Of a stretch of 64,000 nt of DNA, positions 26,784 to 37,481 are shown piece by piece; positions within the stretch are counted from its first letter, which is position 1, and each line of letters starts with the position of its first letter. This stretch comes from Paracoccus bogoriensis (lineage in GTDB: Bacteria > Pseudomonadota > Alphaproteobacteria > Rhodobacterales > Rhodobacteraceae), in NCBI RefSeq assembly GCF_019431455.1, contig NZ_JAHYSR010000013.1, positions 1 to 64,000 of the forward strand, read 5' to 3'. The translations under genes were made by a program, and so were the position numbers. Under the pieces are notes generated by a model. The model saw nothing but the letters and a program-made list of their open reading frames with translations, was not told where the DNA came from and made no database searches.

Positions 26784-28319
26784 ATGGCGCGCATCCTGGA
26801 CGGAACCGATTACCAGCGCCTCTGCCGCGATTTCCGCTGGCATTATCCGGCGCGGCTGAACATGGCCGATCAATGCCTGGCCCATCCGGCGGGCGATGTG
26901 GCGATCATCGAACATGATGGCCAGCCCCGGCCCGTCACCTTTGGCGAACTGGCCGCCATGACCGACCGGCTGGCCCATGCTCTGGGCGCCGCGCCGGGCG
27001 AGCGCGTGGGCATCCTGCGGACGCAATCGGCCTGGACGGCGGCGGCGCATCTGGCGGTCTGGAAATCGGCGGCGATCTCGATTCCGCTCTTCAAGCTGTT
27101 CGGTCCCGAGGCCCTGGCGCTGCGCCTGAAGGATGCAGGCGCGCGGATCGTCGTGACCGACCCCGAGGGACGCGCCATGCTGGCGCCCTTTCCCGACCTG
27201 CACGTGATCGTCCCCGAAGAAGGCCTGCCCGAAGCCGGAGCTTTCGCCACAAGACCGACCGGACCGGAAGACCCTGCCGTGCTGATCTATACCTCGGGCA
27301 CGACCGGCGCGCCCAAGGGGGCGCTTCATGGCCACCGGGTTCTGACCGGCCATCTGCCGGGCGTCGAGATGAGCCACGATCTGCTGGGCCAGCCCGGCGA
27401 TGTGATCTGGACACCCGCCGACTGGGCCTGGATCGGAGGCCTGTTCGACGTGGCGATGCCCGGCCTTGCGCTTGGGGTGCCGGTCGTCGCCTCGCGCATG
27501 GCACGTTTCCAGCCTCAGGCGGTGCCCTCCCTGATCGCCGATTGCGCCATCCGCAACCTGTTCCTTCCGCCGACTGCGCTGAAGATGATGAAGGCCGCCG
27601 ACATCACCCTGTCGGGGTTGCGCAGCGTGGCCTCGGGCGGCGAGCCTCTGGGCGCCGAAATGCTGGAATGGGGCCGCCGGGCGCTGGGGGTGACGATCAA
27701 CGAATTCTATGGCCAGACCGAATGCAACATGGTCGCATCGTCTTCGGGGATGATGTTCCCGCCCCGGCCCGGCGCCATCGGCAGGGCCGTGCCGGGTTTC
27801 GATATCCGCATCATCGACGAGGACGGCAACCCGACCGATGGCGAAGGCGACATTGCCATCCGGCGCGGCGCGGGCAGCATGATGCTGGGCTATTGGCAGA
27901 ACCCGCAGGCAACGGCGGCCAGGTTTCGCGGCGAGTGGATGGTGACGGGCGACCGTGGCGTGATCGAGGATGGCTATATCCGCTTTGTCGGGCGCGACGA
28001 CGACGTGATCACTTCGGCCGGCTACCGCATCGGCCCGTCCGAGATCGAGGACGTGCTGCTGACCCATCCCGCCGTCGCACAAGCCGGAGTGGTCGGCAAA
28101 CCCTGTCCGCTGCGCACGCAGATCGTCAAGGCCTATGTCGTGCTGCGCCCCGGCCATGCGCCCACGGATGAACTGGCCGCCGCCTTGCAGGATCATGCCC
28201 GGCGCCTGTCGGCCGCACATTCCTATCCGCGCGAGATCGCCTTTCTGGAGGCGCTGCCGCTGACCGTGACCGGCAAGGTCATGCGCCGCGAATTGCGCGC
28301 CATGGCCCAGGCCGAATGA
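26784..28319 (+). CDS. AMP-binding acyl-CoA synthetase
   Basis: ATP-dependent CoA ligase of 511 aa in the ANL superfamily. The P-loop motif is [19 protein letters not shown], with [10 protein letters not shown] for adenylate binding, [23 protein letters not shown] for the hinge, and the C-terminal lysine in [15 protein letters not shown]. In leucine degradation operons this position is commonly filled by a short-chain or acetoacetyl-type CoA ligase; the true substrate is not known. Starts three bases after the LprI-like gene. Confidence 0.88.
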   Translation: MARILDGTDYQRLCRDFRWHYPARLNMADQCLAHPAGDVAIIEHDGQPRPVTFGELAAMTDRLAHALGAAPGERVGILRTQSAWTAAAHLAVWKSAAISIPLFKLFGPEALALRLKDAGARIVVTDPEGRAMLAPFPDLHVIVPEEGLPEAGAFATRPTGPEDPAVLIYTSGTTGAPKGALHGHRVLTGHLPGVEMSHDLLGQPGDVIWTPADWAWIGGLFDVAMPGLALGVPVVASRMARFQPQAVPSLIADCAIRNLFLPPTALKMMKAADITLSGLRSVASGGEPLGAEMLEWGRRALGVTINEFYGQTECNMVASSSGMMFPPRPGAIGRAVPGFDIRIIDEDGNPTDGEGDIAIRRGAGSMMLGYWQNPQATAARFRGEWMVTGDRGVIEDGYIRFVGRDDDVITSAGYRIGPSEIEDVLLTHPAVAQAGVVGKPCPLRTQIVKAYVVLRPGHAPTDELAAALQDHARRLSAAHSYPREIAFLEALPLTVTGKVMRRELRAMAQAE

Positions 28320-28359
28320 TGCGCGCGATCCCGACCCATCTGTTTCACAAGGCCCGCCC

Positions 28360-29964
28360 ATGAAGTTGAGATCCGCCGCCCTGACGACTTCGGATGCCTA
28401 TCGCGCCAACCGCGCGGCCCATCTGGAAATGCTTGCCGCAATCCGCGAGGCCGCCGAGGCGGCCGCCGCCGGAGGCGGCACGCGGGCGCTGGAGCGTCAT
28501 GTCAGCCGCGGCAAGATGCCCCCGCGCGAGCGGGTCGCCAATCTGCTGGACCCAGGCAGCCCGTTTCTGGAAATCGGCGCCACGGCGGCGCATGGCATGT
28601 ATGACGGCGCGGCCCCCTGTGCAGGCATCATTGCAGGCGTGGGGCGCATCCACGGGCAAGATGTCATGGTCGTGGCCAATGACGCGACCGTCAAGGGCGG
28701 CACCTATTACCCGATGACGGTGAAAAAGCACCTTCGTGCGCAGGAAATCGCCGAGGAATGCCATCTGCCCTGCCTCTATCTGGTCGATAGCGGCGGCGCG
28801 AACCTGCCCAATCAGGACGAGGTCTTTCCCGACCGCGACCATTTCGGTCGCATCTTCTACAATCAGGCCCGGATGAGCGCCAAGGGCATTCCCCAGATTG
28901 CGGTGGTGATGGGCTCGTGCACTGCGGGGGGCGCCTATGTGCCCGCCATGTCGGATGTCACGATCATCGTGAAGGGGCAGGGGACGATCTTTCTGGCCGG
29001 TCCACCCCTGGTCAAGGCCGCGACGGGCGAGGTCGTGACGGCCGAGGAGCTGGGCGGCGGCGATGTTCATACCCGCCTGTCCGGCGTGGCCGATTATCTG
29101 GCCGAAGACGATTCTCACGCGCTGGCCATGGCGCGCCGCGCGGTCAGCCATCTGAACCGCCGCCGCCCCGAGACAGTGCTGTGGCAATCGCCCGAGGCGC
29201 CTGCCTACGACCCCGACGAGATCCTGGGCGTCGTGCCCGCCGATCTGCGCACGCCTTACGATATCCGCGAGGTGATCGCGCGGGTCGTGGACGGCTCGCG
29301 GCTGGACGAGTTCAAGGCGCGCTTCGGCGAGACGCTTGTGACGGGTTTTGCCCATGTCGAGGGCTGCCCCGTCGGCATCATCGCCAATAACGGCGTGTTG
29401 TTCTCCGAGGCCGCGCAGAAGGGTGCGCATTTCATCGAGCTGTGCAGTCAGCGCGGCATTCCGCTGGTCTTCCTGCAGAACATCACCGGCTTCATGGTCG
29501 GCCGCAAATACGAGAACGAGGGGATCGCCCGCCATGGCGCCAAGATGGTGACGGCCGTGGCCACGACCTCGGTGCCCAAGATCACGATGCTGGTGGGCGG
29601 CAGTTTCGGCGCGGGCAATTATGGCATGGCAGGGCGGGCCTATGGGCCGCGCTTCCTGTGGACCTGGCCCAACAGCCGCATCAGCGTGATGGGCGGCGAA
29701 CAGGCGGCTGGCGTTCTGGCCACGGTGCGCCGCGAGGCGATCGAGCGCGCGGGCGGTTCCTGGTCGCCCGAGGAGGAGGCCGCGTTCAAGCGCCCGACGA
29801 TCGAGATGTTCGAGCGGCAGAGCCATCCGCTCTATGCCTCGGCGCGGCTATGGGACGACGGAATTGTGGACCCGCGCAAGACGCGCGAGATTCTGGCGCT
29901 GTCGCTGCGCGCCAGCCTGAATGCGCCGGTCGAGCCGACGCGCTTCGGCCTCTTCCGTATGTAA
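28360..29964 (+). CDS. mccB: Methylcrotonyl-CoA carboxylase, carboxyltransferase (beta) subunit
   Basis: Transfers CO2 from carboxybiotin to 3-methylcrotonyl-CoA; works with the biotin subunit encoded next door. At 534 aa it is the normal size. N-terminal domain carries the acyl-CoA oxyanion glycines ([33 protein letters not shown]); the C-terminal domain holds the biotin-site glycines ([27 protein letters not shown]). The sequence is of the MCC type rather than propionyl-CoA carboxylase, as expected from the operon. Confidence 0.94.
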   Translation: MKLRSAALTTSDAYRANRAAHLEMLAAIREAAEAAAAGGGTRALERHVSRGKMPPRERVANLLDPGSPFLEIGATAAHGMYDGAAPCAGIIAGVGRIHGQDVMVVANDATVKGGTYYPMTVKKHLRAQEIAEECHLPCLYLVDSGGANLPNQDEVFPDRDHFGRIFYNQARMSAKGIPQIAVVMGSCTAGGAYVPAMSDVTIIVKGQGTIFLAGPPLVKAATGEVVTAEELGGGDVHTRLSGVADYLAEDDSHALAMARRAVSHLNRRRPETVLWQSPEAPAYDPDEILGVVPADLRTPYDIREVIARVVDGSRLDEFKARFGETLVTGFAHVEGCPVGIIANNGVLFSEAAQKGAHFIELCSQRGIPLVFLQNITGFMVGRKYENEGIARHGAKMVTAVATTSVPKITMLVGGSFGAGNYGMAGRAYGPRFLWTWPNSRISVMGGEQAAGVLATVRREAIERAGGSWSPEEEAAFKRPTIEMFERQSHPLYASARLWDDGIVDPRKTREILALSLRASLNAPVEPTRFGLFRM

Positions 29965-30017
29965 GGGGGGATGCGTCGCATGGGTATTTGGGCAACGGAG
30001 AAGGGGAGGGCGCGGCC

Positions 30018-31943
30018 GTGTTCGACAAGATCCTGATCGCCAATCGCGGCGAGATCGCCTGCCGCGTGATGAATACCTGCCGCAGACTGGGCGTGGCGAC
30101 GGTTGCGGTATTTTCGGATGCCGACCGCGAGGCGCGGCATGTGTTCATGGCTGACGAGGCTGTCGGGCTGGGGGGCGCAGCGCCCGCCGAGAGCTATCTG
30201 CGCGGCGATGCGATCATCTCGGCGGCCAAGGCGACCGGCGCGCAGGCGATCCATCCGGGTTACGGCTTTCTGTCCGAAAACCCGGATTTCGTCGAAGCGG
30301 TCGAGGCGGCCGGTCTGGTCTTCATCGGCCCTTCGGCCAGGGCGATCCGGGCGATGGGGTTGAAGGATGCCGCCAAGGCGCTGATGGAAAGGGCGGGTGT
30401 GCCGGTCGTGCCGGGTTATCACGGCGCGGATCAATCCCCTGATCGGCTGGCCGGCGAGGCTGAGCGGATCGGCTATCCGGTGCTGATCAAGGCCGTGGCC
30501 GGAGGCGGGGGCAAGGGGATGCGTCTGGTCGAGAATCCGCAACGGTTTCTCCAGGCGCTGGAAAGCGCGCGGTCCGAAGCCCAGGGTGCCTTCGGCAATC
30601 CTGACGTGCTGGTCGAGAAATACGTCGTGCAGCCCCGTCACATCGAGGTTCAGGTCTTTGGCGATGGCAGGCACGCGGTGCATCTGTTCGAGCGCGATTG
30701 TTCCTTGCAGCGTCGCCATCAGAAGGTGATCGAAGAGGCGCCCGCCCCCGGCATGACCGCCGAGATGCGTTCGGCCATGGGTGAGGCCGCCGTGCGCGCG
30801 GCCGAGGCCATCGGCTATTCCGGTGCAGGCACGGTCGAGTTCATCGTCGATGGCAGTCGGGGACTGCGCCCTGACGGGTTCTGGTTCATGGAGATGAATA
30901 CCCGCCTTCAGGTCGAACATCCGGTGACCGAGGCGATCACCGGGGTCGATCTTGTCGAATGGCAGTTGCGTGTCGCCTCGGGCGAGAGTCTGCCCGCGCG
31001 GCAGGAGGACATCACCATCACCGGCCATGCCTTCGAGGCGCGGCTTTACGCCGAGGATGTGCCTGCCGGCTTCCTGCCCGCGACCGGGACGCTGGCGCAT
31101 CTGGACTTTCCCGATGGCGCGCGGATCGAAACCGGCGTGCGCGCGGGCGACCGGATCAGCCCATGGTATGATCCGATGATCGCCAAGGTGATCGTTCACG
31201 GCCCGACCCGCGCCATTGCGCTGCGTTCGCTGGAGCGGGCGCTGCGGCGGACCGAGGTGGCAGGGTCGGTGACGAACCTGGATTTCCTGGTCGCCCTGAC
31301 GCGGCATGAAGGTTTTGGACGGGGTGAGGTCGATACCGGGCTGATCGCGCGCGATCTTCAGGCATTGCTGACCGCCTCTGCACCGGACGGGGCGGCGGTC
31401 GCTCTGGGTGTGATCGGGCTTGCGGGACTGCACGACCCCAGGCTGCGCGGCGGCATCACCCTGTGGCAGCCCTTGCGGCGGACCATCGCCTGGCAGGGCG
31501 GAAGCGCCGTGCTTGAGGTGCTTGGCCCGGGTGAGGCCCGCGTGACGCTGGAGACCGGTCCGCACGAGGTCCGCTGGCAGGGCGGGCGCTGGTGGGTCGA
31601 TGGCCGCCCATATCCCGCGCGCATCGTGGAGCATGACGCAGGGGTGAGCGTCTTCGGCGCTGCGACCCTGCACCTTGTGTCCCAGGATCCGCTGGAACGG
31701 GCCGGGTCTGATGCCGGTGGCGAGGCGTTGACCCGGGCGCCGATGCCCGGCCTTCTGCGCGCCGTCGATGTGGTCGCGGGTCAGTCCGTGCAGGCGGGCG
31801 ACCGTCTGGCCGTGCTGGAGGCGATGAAGATGGAACACAGCCTGACCGCCAGCCGTGACGGAGTCGTGGCCGAGGTTCTGGCCAGCCCCGGCGATCAGGT
31901 CGAGGCTGGTGCCCCCCTGATCCGGCTGGAGGACGTCGCATGA
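30018..31943 (+). CDS. mccA: Methylcrotonyl-CoA carboxylase, biotin (alpha) subunit
   Basis: Biotin carboxylase and carrier subunit of 641 aa. Domains in order: biotin carboxylase (residues 1-450; FDKILIANRGEIACRVM, KAVAGGGGKGMRLV, EMNTRLQVEHPVTE), a BT/MCC middle domain, and a C-terminal biotinyl domain with the target Lys604 in VLEAMKMEHSL. GTG start at 30018 behind a GGAGAAGGGGAGG ribosome binding site. Overlaps the GST gene by 4 bases. Confidence 0.95.
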   Translation: MFDKILIANRGEIACRVMNTCRRLGVATVAVFSDADREARHVFMADEAVGLGGAAPAESYLRGDAIISAAKATGAQAIHPGYGFLSENPDFVEAVEAAGLVFIGPSARAIRAMGLKDAAKALMERAGVPVVPGYHGADQSPDRLAGEAERIGYPVLIKAVAGGGGKGMRLVENPQRFLQALESARSEAQGAFGNPDVLVEKYVVQPRHIEVQVFGDGRHAVHLFERDCSLQRRHQKVIEEAPAPGMTAEMRSAMGEAAVRAAEAIGYSGAGTVEFIVDGSRGLRPDGFWFMEMNTRLQVEHPVTEAITGVDLVEWQLRVASGESLPARQEDITITGHAFEARLYAEDVPAGFLPATGTLAHLDFPDGARIETGVRAGDRISPWYDPMIAKVIVHGPTRAIALRSLERALRRTEVAGSVTNLDFLVALTRHEGFGRGEVDTGLIARDLQALLTASAPDGAAVALGVIGLAGLHDPRLRGGITLWQPLRRTIAWQGGSAVLEVLGPGEARVTLETGPHEVRWQGGRWWVDGRPYPARIVEHDAGVSVFGAATLHLVSQDPLERAGSDAGGEALTRAPMPGLLRAVDVVAGQSVQAGDRLAVLEAMKMEHSLTASRDGVVAEVLASPGDQVEAGAPLIRLEDVA

Positions 31944-32587
31944 TCCGCCTGCATCACATTCCCGGCTCGCGCTCCATGCGGGTGCTGTGGCTGCTCGAGG
32001 AACTGGGCCTGCGCTATGAATTGCGGCTTTGGTCGTTGACCGATGGCGGGATGCGTAGCGCGGAATTTCTGGCGATATCGCCCGCAGGCCGCGTTCCGGC
32101 GCTGGAGATCGACGGAAGGGCGATCTTCGAGTCGGGTGCCATTGTCGAATATCTGACCGAACGCGAAGGGCGGCTGGCCCCGCGCCCCGGTGCGCCCGAC
32201 CGGGCGGATTTCCTGGAATGGGTGCATTTCGCCGAAACCCAGGCCAATATCATCCAGGCGTTGAACATCCACCACGTCTTTCTGCGCCCTGAGAGCGCAC
32301 GCTCGATCCCGCTGATGAAGCTGGACACGAAGCGGCTGGCGGTGACGGCGCGGGCGCTGGAGGCCCATCTGAGCGGGCGCGAGACGTTGCTGGATAGGTT
32401 CAGCGCCGCCGATTGCATGTTGGGCTTCAACATCGACGCGGTTTTCCGCTTCCTGCCGCGGGCGGATTACCCGGCGCTGGACGCCTATGGCCGGCGGATG
32501 ATGTCCCGGCCCGCCTATCGCCGCGCCGAAGAGGCGGGCGGCGGCAGCCTGTTCGCGCGCGATTTCTACGCGGTGCCCGATGCCTGA
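31940..32587 (+). CDS. Glutathione S-transferase family protein
   Basis: A 215-aa GST. The N-terminal thioredoxin-like domain has SRSMRVLWLLEELGLRYEL, the cis-proline block SPAGRVPALEIDG, and the glutathione-binding Glu-Ser in AIFESGAIVEYL. The C-terminal helical domain contains FSAADCMLGFN. Overlaps mccA by 4 bases and hmgL by 8 bases, so it is part of the leucine operon, possibly for handling reactive enoyl-CoA by-products, which is inference. Confidence 0.88.
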   Translation: MIRLHHIPGSRSMRVLWLLEELGLRYELRLWSLTDGGMRSAEFLAISPAGRVPALEIDGRAIFESGAIVEYLTEREGRLAPRPGAPDRADFLEWVHFAETQANIIQALNIHHVFLRPESARSIPLMKLDTKRLAVTARALEAHLSGRETLLDRFSAADCMLGFNIDAVFRFLPRADYPALDAYGRRMMSRPAYRRAEEAGGGSLFARDFYAVPDA

Positions 32588-33434
32588 GACCGTCGAGATT
32601 TTCGAGATGGGCCCGCGCGACGGGCTGCAGAACGAAAAGCGCCTCATCCCGGCGGCCGAGAAGATCGCGCTGGTGGATCTGCTGTCTCAGGCCGGCTTTC
32701 GCCGGATCGAGGTGACGAGCTTTGTTCCCGCCAGTTGGGTGCCGCAGATGGCGGATGCGACCCAGGTGATGGCGGGGATCACCCGCCGCCCAGGCATCCG
32801 CTATGCCGCGCTGACGCCGAACCTGCGTGGCTATCAGGCGGCGCGGGCGGCGGGCGCAGATGAAGTGGCGATCTTCGCCAGCGCCTCGGAAGGGTTCAGC
32901 CGCGCCAATCTGAACGCGACCATCGCCGAAAGCCTGGCGCGCTTTGCCCCTGTGACCGAGGCGGCGCGCGCCGATGGCATCCCTGTTCGCGGCTATGTCA
33001 GCGTGGTCACGGATTGCCCCTTTGATGGGCCGACCCCGCCCGGGACCGTGGCCCGCGTCGCCGCCGCGCTCAGAGACATGGGCTGCTACGAGATCAGCCT
33101 TGGCGACACGATCGGGCAGGGCCGCCCCGAGACGATCGACGCGATGCTGGCTGCCGTGCTGAACGAAATCCCCCCCGACCGGCTGGCCGGCCATTACCAT
33201 GACACGGCGGGCCGGGCGCTGGAGAATATCGACGCAAGCCTTGCACGCGGCTTGCGGGTCTTTGACGCTGCCGTGGGTGGCCTGGGCGGCTGCCCCTATG
33301 CGCCGGGTGCCGCAGGCAATGTCGCAACCGAGGCCGTGGCGGCCCATCTGGAGGCGCGCGGCTTCCGAACCGGCCTGGACATGGCGCGGCTGCGCCAGGC
33401 GGCCGACATGGCCCGCGGGTTGAGAAAGGAATGA
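32580..33434 (+). CDS. hmgL: Hydroxymethylglutaryl-CoA lyase
   Basis: Splits HMG-CoA to acetoacetate and acetyl-CoA in the last step of leucine degradation. It is 284 aa, a TIM barrel of the DRE family. Signatures: EMGPRDGLQNEKRLIP at the N-terminus with the catalytic Arg-Asp, GHYHDTAGRALENI for metal-binding histidines, and the active-site loop cysteine in GGLGGCPYAPGAAGNVATE. Translationally coupled to both neighbours. Confidence 0.95.
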   Translation: MPETVEIFEMGPRDGLQNEKRLIPAAEKIALVDLLSQAGFRRIEVTSFVPASWVPQMADATQVMAGITRRPGIRYAALTPNLRGYQAARAAGADEVAIFASASEGFSRANLNATIAESLARFAPVTEAARADGIPVRGYVSVVTDCPFDGPTPPGTVARVAAALRDMGCYEISLGDTIGQGRPETIDAMLAAVLNEIPPDRLAGHYHDTAGRALENIDASLARGLRVFDAAVGGLGGCPYAPGAAGNVATEAVAAHLEARGFRTGLDMARLRQAADMARGLRKE

Positions 33435-34222
33435 CGATGCAGACCATCCGCATCACGCGGGACGCGCGCGGCGTTGCAACCCTGACATTGGCGCGGCCCG
33501 ACAAGCATAACGCCCTGTCACGCCAGATGATGGACGAGCTGACCGAGGCCGCGGCCATGCTTGGCACCGATCCGGGCGTGCGCGTCGTGGTCCTGGCAGC
33601 CGAGGGCGCCAGCTTCTGCGCGGGTGGCGATCTGGACTGGATGCGCCAGCAGATTCAGGCCGATGCCGAGACCCGGCGCGAGGGCGCCCGCGCGCTGGCC
33701 GGGATGCTGTCGGCGCTGAACCTGCTGCCCAAGCCGCTGATCGCGCGGGTTCATGGCAATGCCTTTGGGGGTGGCGTCGGCATGATGGCGGTCAGCGACA
33801 TCGTGATCGCTGCCGATGCCGCCCGGTTTGGCCTGACCGAGGTGCGGTTGGGCCTGATCCCGGCCACCATCGGCCCTTATGTGCTGGCCAGAATGGGCGA
33901 ACCGGCAGCACGGCGGGTCTTTTTCTCGGCCCGCCTTTTCGGTGCGGCCGAAGCGCAATCGCTGAACCTGGTCTCGCGGGTCGTGCCCGCCGACGCCCTT
34001 GATGCCACCATTAAGGCCGAGGCCCAGCCCTTCCTGCAGGCCGCGCCCGGTGCCATCGCGGCAGCCAAGGCGCAATGCCGTGCCCTTGGCCCCCGGATCG
34101 ACGCCGAGGTGATCGAGGACAGTATCGAACGGCTCGTCGCGGTCTGGCAGGGCGGCGAGGCCCCCGAAGGCATTGCGGCCTTTTTCGAGCGCCGCAAGCC
34201 GTCATGGCAATCCGACGGCTGA
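33431..34222 (+). CDS. Crotonase family, probable methylglutaconyl-CoA hydratase
   Basis: A 263-aa enoyl-CoA hydratase/isomerase. The oxyanion-hole block is FCAGGDLDWMRQQ, the second is HGNAFGGGVGMMAVSDIVIAA, and the acid/base region is FGLTEVRLGLIPATIGPYV. In this operon it should hydrate 3-methylglutaconyl-CoA to HMG-CoA, the step between MCC and HMG-CoA lyase. ATGA overlap with hmgL. Last gene before the terminator. Confidence 0.9.
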   Translation: MTMQTIRITRDARGVATLTLARPDKHNALSRQMMDELTEAAAMLGTDPGVRVVVLAAEGASFCAGGDLDWMRQQIQADAETRREGARALAGMLSALNLLPKPLIARVHGNAFGGGVGMMAVSDIVIAADAARFGLTEVRLGLIPATIGPYVLARMGEPAARRVFFSARLFGAAEAQSLNLVSRVVPADALDATIKAEAQPFLQAAPGAIAAAKAQCRALGPRIDAEVIEDSIERLVAVWQGGEAPEGIAAFFERRKPSWQSDG

Positions 34223-34269
34223 TCCGGTCCTTGCCAGAAGACCCGCAGCCCCGCCCCGGCCCAAGATCC

Positions 34270-34307
34270 AAGGCCCGCCGCCCTGACAGCGGCGGGCCTT
34301 GTGCTTT
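34270..34307 (+). terminator. Terminator of the leucine degradation operon
   Basis: Perfect 12-bp stem AAGGCCCGCCGC (34270-34281) / GCGGCGGGCCTT (34289-34300) with a 7-base loop, then GTGCTTT. It lies between the hydratase and the convergent glyA and may serve both. Confidence 0.85.
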
Positions 34308-34329
34308 CACCCCGGCAGGGCCGCGCCTG

Positions 34330-35625
34330 TCACATGCCCTGATAAAGAGGGAACCGGTCGCAGAGGGCCTTGACTTCGGCGCGGACCTTGGCTTCGACCT
34401 CGCCATTGCCGTCCTCGCCATGGGCGGCAAGGCCGTCCACGACTTCGACGATCCAGCGGGCGATCTGGCGGAACTCGGCCTCGGCAAAGCCGCGCGTGGT
34501 GCCGGCGGGGGCGCCCAGGCGGATACCCGAGGTGACAAAGGGCTTCTCGGGATCGAAGGGCACGCCGTTCTTGTTGCAGGTGATGTGCGCGCGGCCAAGC
34601 GCGGCCTCTGTGGCCTTGCCGGTCACACCCTTGGGACGCAGGTCCGCAAGGCACAGATGGTTGTCAGTGCCGCCCGACACGATGTCGATACCGCCCTTCA
34701 TCAATTCATCCGCCATGGCACGGGCATTCTTGACGACCTGGGCGGCATAGGTCTTGAATTCCGGGCGCAGCGCCTCGCCGAAGGCCACGGCCTTGGCGGC
34801 GATCACATGCATCAAGGGGCCGCCCTGCAGACCCGGAAAGACGGCGCTGTTCACCTTCTTGGCGATCTCGGCATCGTTGGTCAGGATCAGACCGCCGCGC
34901 GGGCCACGCAGGGACTTGTGCGTGGTCGAGGTCACGACATGGGCATGGGGAATGGGCGAGGGATGCGCGCCGCCCGCGACCAGACCCGCGATATGGGCCA
35001 TGTCCACCATCAGCCAGGCGCCCACCTCATCCGCGATCTTGCGGAAGGCGGCCCAGTCCCAGGTGCGGCTATAGGCAGTGCCGCCCGCGATGATCAGCTT
35101 GGGCCTGTGCTGGCGGGCGCTTTCGGCGATCGCCTCCATGTCAAGCATGTGGTCCTGCTGGCGCACGCCGTAGCTGACCACGTTGAACCATTTGCCTGAC
35201 ATGTTCACCGGTGATCCGTGGGTCAGGTGGCCACCCGAATTCAGGTCCAGCCCCATGAAGGTGTCGCCCGGTTGCAGCAGCGCCAGAAACACCGCCTGAT
35301 TCATCTGGCTGCCGCTGTTGGGCTGGACGTTGGCATATTCGCAGCCGAACAGCTCCTTGGCGCGCTCGATGGCCAGGGTCTCGACGACATCCACGAACTG
35401 ACAGCCGCCATAATAGCGCTTGCCCGGATAGCCTTCGGCATATTTGTTGGTCAGGACCGAGCCTTGCGCCTCCATCACGGCGCGGCTGACGATGTTTTCC
35501 GAGGCGATAAGCTCGATCTCGTCGCGCTGGCGGCCCAGTTCCTGGGTGACGGCCTTGGCAATTTCGGGATCACGGCTGGCCAGGGTTTCGGTAAAGAAAC
35601 CGTTGTCGCGGGTGGGGGCGTTCAT
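34330..35625 (-). CDS. glyA: Serine hydroxymethyltransferase
   Basis: PLP enzyme of 431 aa that interconverts serine and glycine while charging tetrahydrofolate. The PLP lysine is Lys237 in [15 protein letters not shown]; other blocks are [29 protein letters not shown] and [14 protein letters not shown]. The start MNAPTRDNG at 35625 is chosen because homology begins soon after; open sequence continues upstream only as a shadow of nadK. Divergent from nadK. Confidence 0.97.
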   Translation of the reverse strand: MNAPTRDNGFFTETLASRDPEIAKAVTQELGRQRDEIELIASENIVSRAVMEAQGSVLTNKYAEGYPGKRYYGGCQFVDVVETLAIERAKELFGCEYANVQPNSGSQMNQAVFLALLQPGDTFMGLDLNSGGHLTHGSPVNMSGKWFNVVSYGVRQQDHMLDMEAIAESARQHRPKLIIAGGTAYSRTWDWAAFRKIADEVGAWLMVDMAHIAGLVAGGAHPSPIPHAHVVTSTTHKSLRGPRGGLILTNDAEIAKKVNSAVFPGLQGGPLMHVIAAKAVAFGEALRPEFKTYAAQVVKNARAMADELMKGGIDIVSGGTDNHLCLADLRPKGVTGKATEAALGRAHITCNKNGVPFDPEKPFVTSGIRLGAPAGTTRGFAEAEFRQIARWIVEVVDGLAAHGEDGNGEVEAKVRAEVKALCDRFPLYQGM

Positions 35626-35811
35626 GTCTCTCGCGTCCTTTATGGCTCGGGCGGCTGCGGATTGGGGGCTTTTACCCCATGGCGGTCCCTGCGGAAAGTG
35701 ACAAAACGACCCGATGCGCCACAGGGACGACGCCTTTGCCCGCTGCTGCCCAGGGGCTTGCCTTCCGGGGGGCGGACAGGGATGCTGCCCGTCGTCATCA
35801 GGGGGAACGGC

Positions 35812-36573
35812 ATGACGCCTGCGATCCATTTCACCGCCAGCCATGCCGCCTCGGCGCAAGAGGCCTGGGCCGCGCTGACCGCGCGTTACGGTCAGGCCAG
35901 GCTGGATCAGGCCGAACTGGTGGTCGCCCTGGGCGGTGACGGCTTCATGCTGCAAACGCTTCACGCGACGCAGGGGCTGGGCCTGCCGGTCTATGGCATG
36001 AATCGCGGCACGGTGGGTTTCCTGATGAACGCCTATGCAGAAACCGGTCTGCCCGAACGGCTGGCCCAGGCCGAAGAAACGGTGATCAACCCGCTGCGGA
36101 TGCGGGCCGATTGCACCGATGGCACCCGTCACGAGGCCCTTGCCATCAACGAGGTCAGCCTGCTGCGGCAGGGTCCGCAGGCCGCCAAGCTGCGCATCCA
36201 TGTGGACGGCCGCCTGCGGATGGAGGAGCTGGTCTGCGACGGAGCCCTGGTGGCCACCCCTGCCGGCTCCACGGCCTACAATTACTCGGCTCATGGTCCG
36301 ATCCTGCCCATCAACGCCGAAGTTCTGGCCCTGACCGCCATCGCGCCCTTTCGGCCTCGGCGCTGGCGGGGCGCATTGTTGCCCAAGGCCGCGCAGGTCG
36401 AGGTCGAGGTGATCCACCCCGAACGCCGCCCGGTCATGGCCGATGCCGACAGCCGATCCTTCCGCGACGTGGTTCGCGTGCGGATCGGATCGGCGACCGA
36501 GATCCGCCATCGCCTGCTGTTCGATCCCGGCCACGGGCTGGACGAGCGCCTGCTGCGCGAACAATTCGTCTGA
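35812..36573 (+). CDS. nadK: NAD kinase
   Basis: Makes NADP from NAD and ATP. The 253-aa protein has the catalytic GGDG motif at residues 41-44 ([15 protein letters not shown]), the NE.S region ([12 protein letters not shown]), and the glycine-rich block [22 protein letters not shown] at 35812 follows GGGGGAACGG. Cytoplasmic. Convergent with the Bax-inhibitor gene, with a shared terminator. Confidence 0.95.
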   Translation: MTPAIHFTASHAASAQEAWAALTARYGQARLDQAELVVALGGDGFMLQTLHATQGLGLPVYGMNRGTVGFLMNAYAETGLPERLAQAEETVINPLRMRADCTDGTRHEALAINEVSLLRQGPQAAKLRIHVDGRLRMEELVCDGALVATPAGSTAYNYSAHGPILPINAEVLALTAIAPFRPRRWRGALLPKAAQVEVEVIHPERRPVMADADSRSFRDVVRVRIGSATEIRHRLLFDPGHGLDERLLREQFV

Positions 36574-36602
36574 CAGGATCCGGATGCCTGCGACCGGGCA
36601 TG

Positions 36603-36632
36603 AAAAAACCCCGCCGAATGAACCGGCGGGGT
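36603..36632 (-). terminator. Bidirectional terminator nadK / Bax inhibitor
   Basis: Stem ACCCCGCCG (36608-36616) / CGGCGGGGT (36624-36632). On the minus strand a six-T run follows (AAAAAA at 36603-36608), a classical rho-independent terminator for the Bax-inhibitor gene; it also ends nadK. Confidence 0.85.
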
Positions 36633-36657
36633 CTGTTCTGTCAGGCTGGCCGGGCGG

Positions 36658-37410
36658 TCAATCGCGCTGGCCCATGAATTGCAGCAGGAACATGAACAGG
36701 TTCAGGAAGTCCAGATACAGGCGCAGCGCGCCCATGATCGCGGTCTTTCCGATGAAGTCCTGATCGGCCCCTTGGGCTGCCATTTCCAGATAGGTGTTCT
36801 TGATGTTCTGGGTGTCATAAGCGGTCAGACCCGCGAAGATCAGAACGCCCAGAACCGAGATCGCGAACTGGATCGCCGGCGAACCCAGGAAGATGTTCAC
36901 GATGGCGGCCACGATCAGGCCGATCACGCCCATGATCAGGAAGCTGCCCCAGCCCGAGATGTCCTTTTTCGTCGTGTAGCCCCAAAGCGACAGGCCCGCG
37001 AAGGCGATGGCTGTCACAAGAAAGGTCTGCACGATGGAATAGGACGTATAGACCAGGAAGATCGAGCTGATCGACAGGCCCATCAGCGCGGCAAAGCCGT
37101 AAAAGAGCCCGGTCGCAGCCGGGATCGACAGCCGGTTCACCGCGGCACCGAAGGCAAAGACCACCAGCAGCGGCGCAAAGATGATCACCCAACGCAGCGG
37201 CGAAGCGTAGATCGCAGCGCCAAGGGCGGTCAACTGCCCTTCGGGCGAGACGGCCGCGTTCGCGATGCCGAAGGCTGCGACGGCAGTCACACCCATTCCG
37301 ACCGCCATCAGCCCATAAACCTTGTTCATGTAGGCCCGCAGCCCTTCGTCGATCACAGCCTGACGCTGCCCGACGCCCTGCGCGGTGCGGTAAGTGTTGT
37401 ATTCTGCCAT
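36658..37410 (-). CDS. Bax inhibitor-1/YccA family membrane protein
   Basis: A 250-aa inner-membrane protein with seven predicted helices and the family C-terminal block FAGLTAYDTQNIKNTYLEMA followed by LRLYLDFLNLFMFLLQFMG. The bacterial relatives are pH-sensitive calcium leak channels (BsYetJ) or FtsH modulators (YccA). The aspartates DTQN and YLDFLN correspond to the di-aspartyl pH sensor. GGGAG ribosome binding site before the ATG. Monocistronic. Confidence 0.93.
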   Translation of the reverse strand: MAEYNTYRTAQGVGQRQAVIDEGLRAYMNKVYGLMAVGMGVTAVAAFGIANAAVSPEGQLTALGAAIYASPLRWVIIFAPLLVVFAFGAAVNRLSIPAATGLFYGFAALMGLSISSIFLVYTSYSIVQTFLVTAIAFAGLSLWGYTTKKDISGWGSFLIMGVIGLIVAAIVNIFLGSPAIQFAISVLGVLIFAGLTAYDTQNIKNTYLEMAAQGADQDFIGKTAIMGALRLYLDFLNLFMFLLQFMGQRD

Positions 37411-37450
37411 CAACGACTCCCTATCAAGACATTGGGGTTTCCCTTGAAAT

Positions 37451-37481
37451 GCTATATTGTCCGAAATGGTCGGATTTTCAA
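37451..37481 (-). promoter_or_regulatory. Candidate promoter with inverted repeat, Bax-inhibitor gene
   Basis: On the minus strand TTGAAA (37481-37476) and TATAGC (37456-37451) are separated by 19 bases. The spacer holds the inverted repeat TCCGA-N5-TCGGA (37460-37474), a possible operator. Confidence 0.4.

Noticed and set aside
34330..36564. N-terminal extension of glyA by over 300 residues
   Set aside because: The extra part is antisense to nadK and lacks homology; the normal SHMT start at 35625 gives 431 aa.
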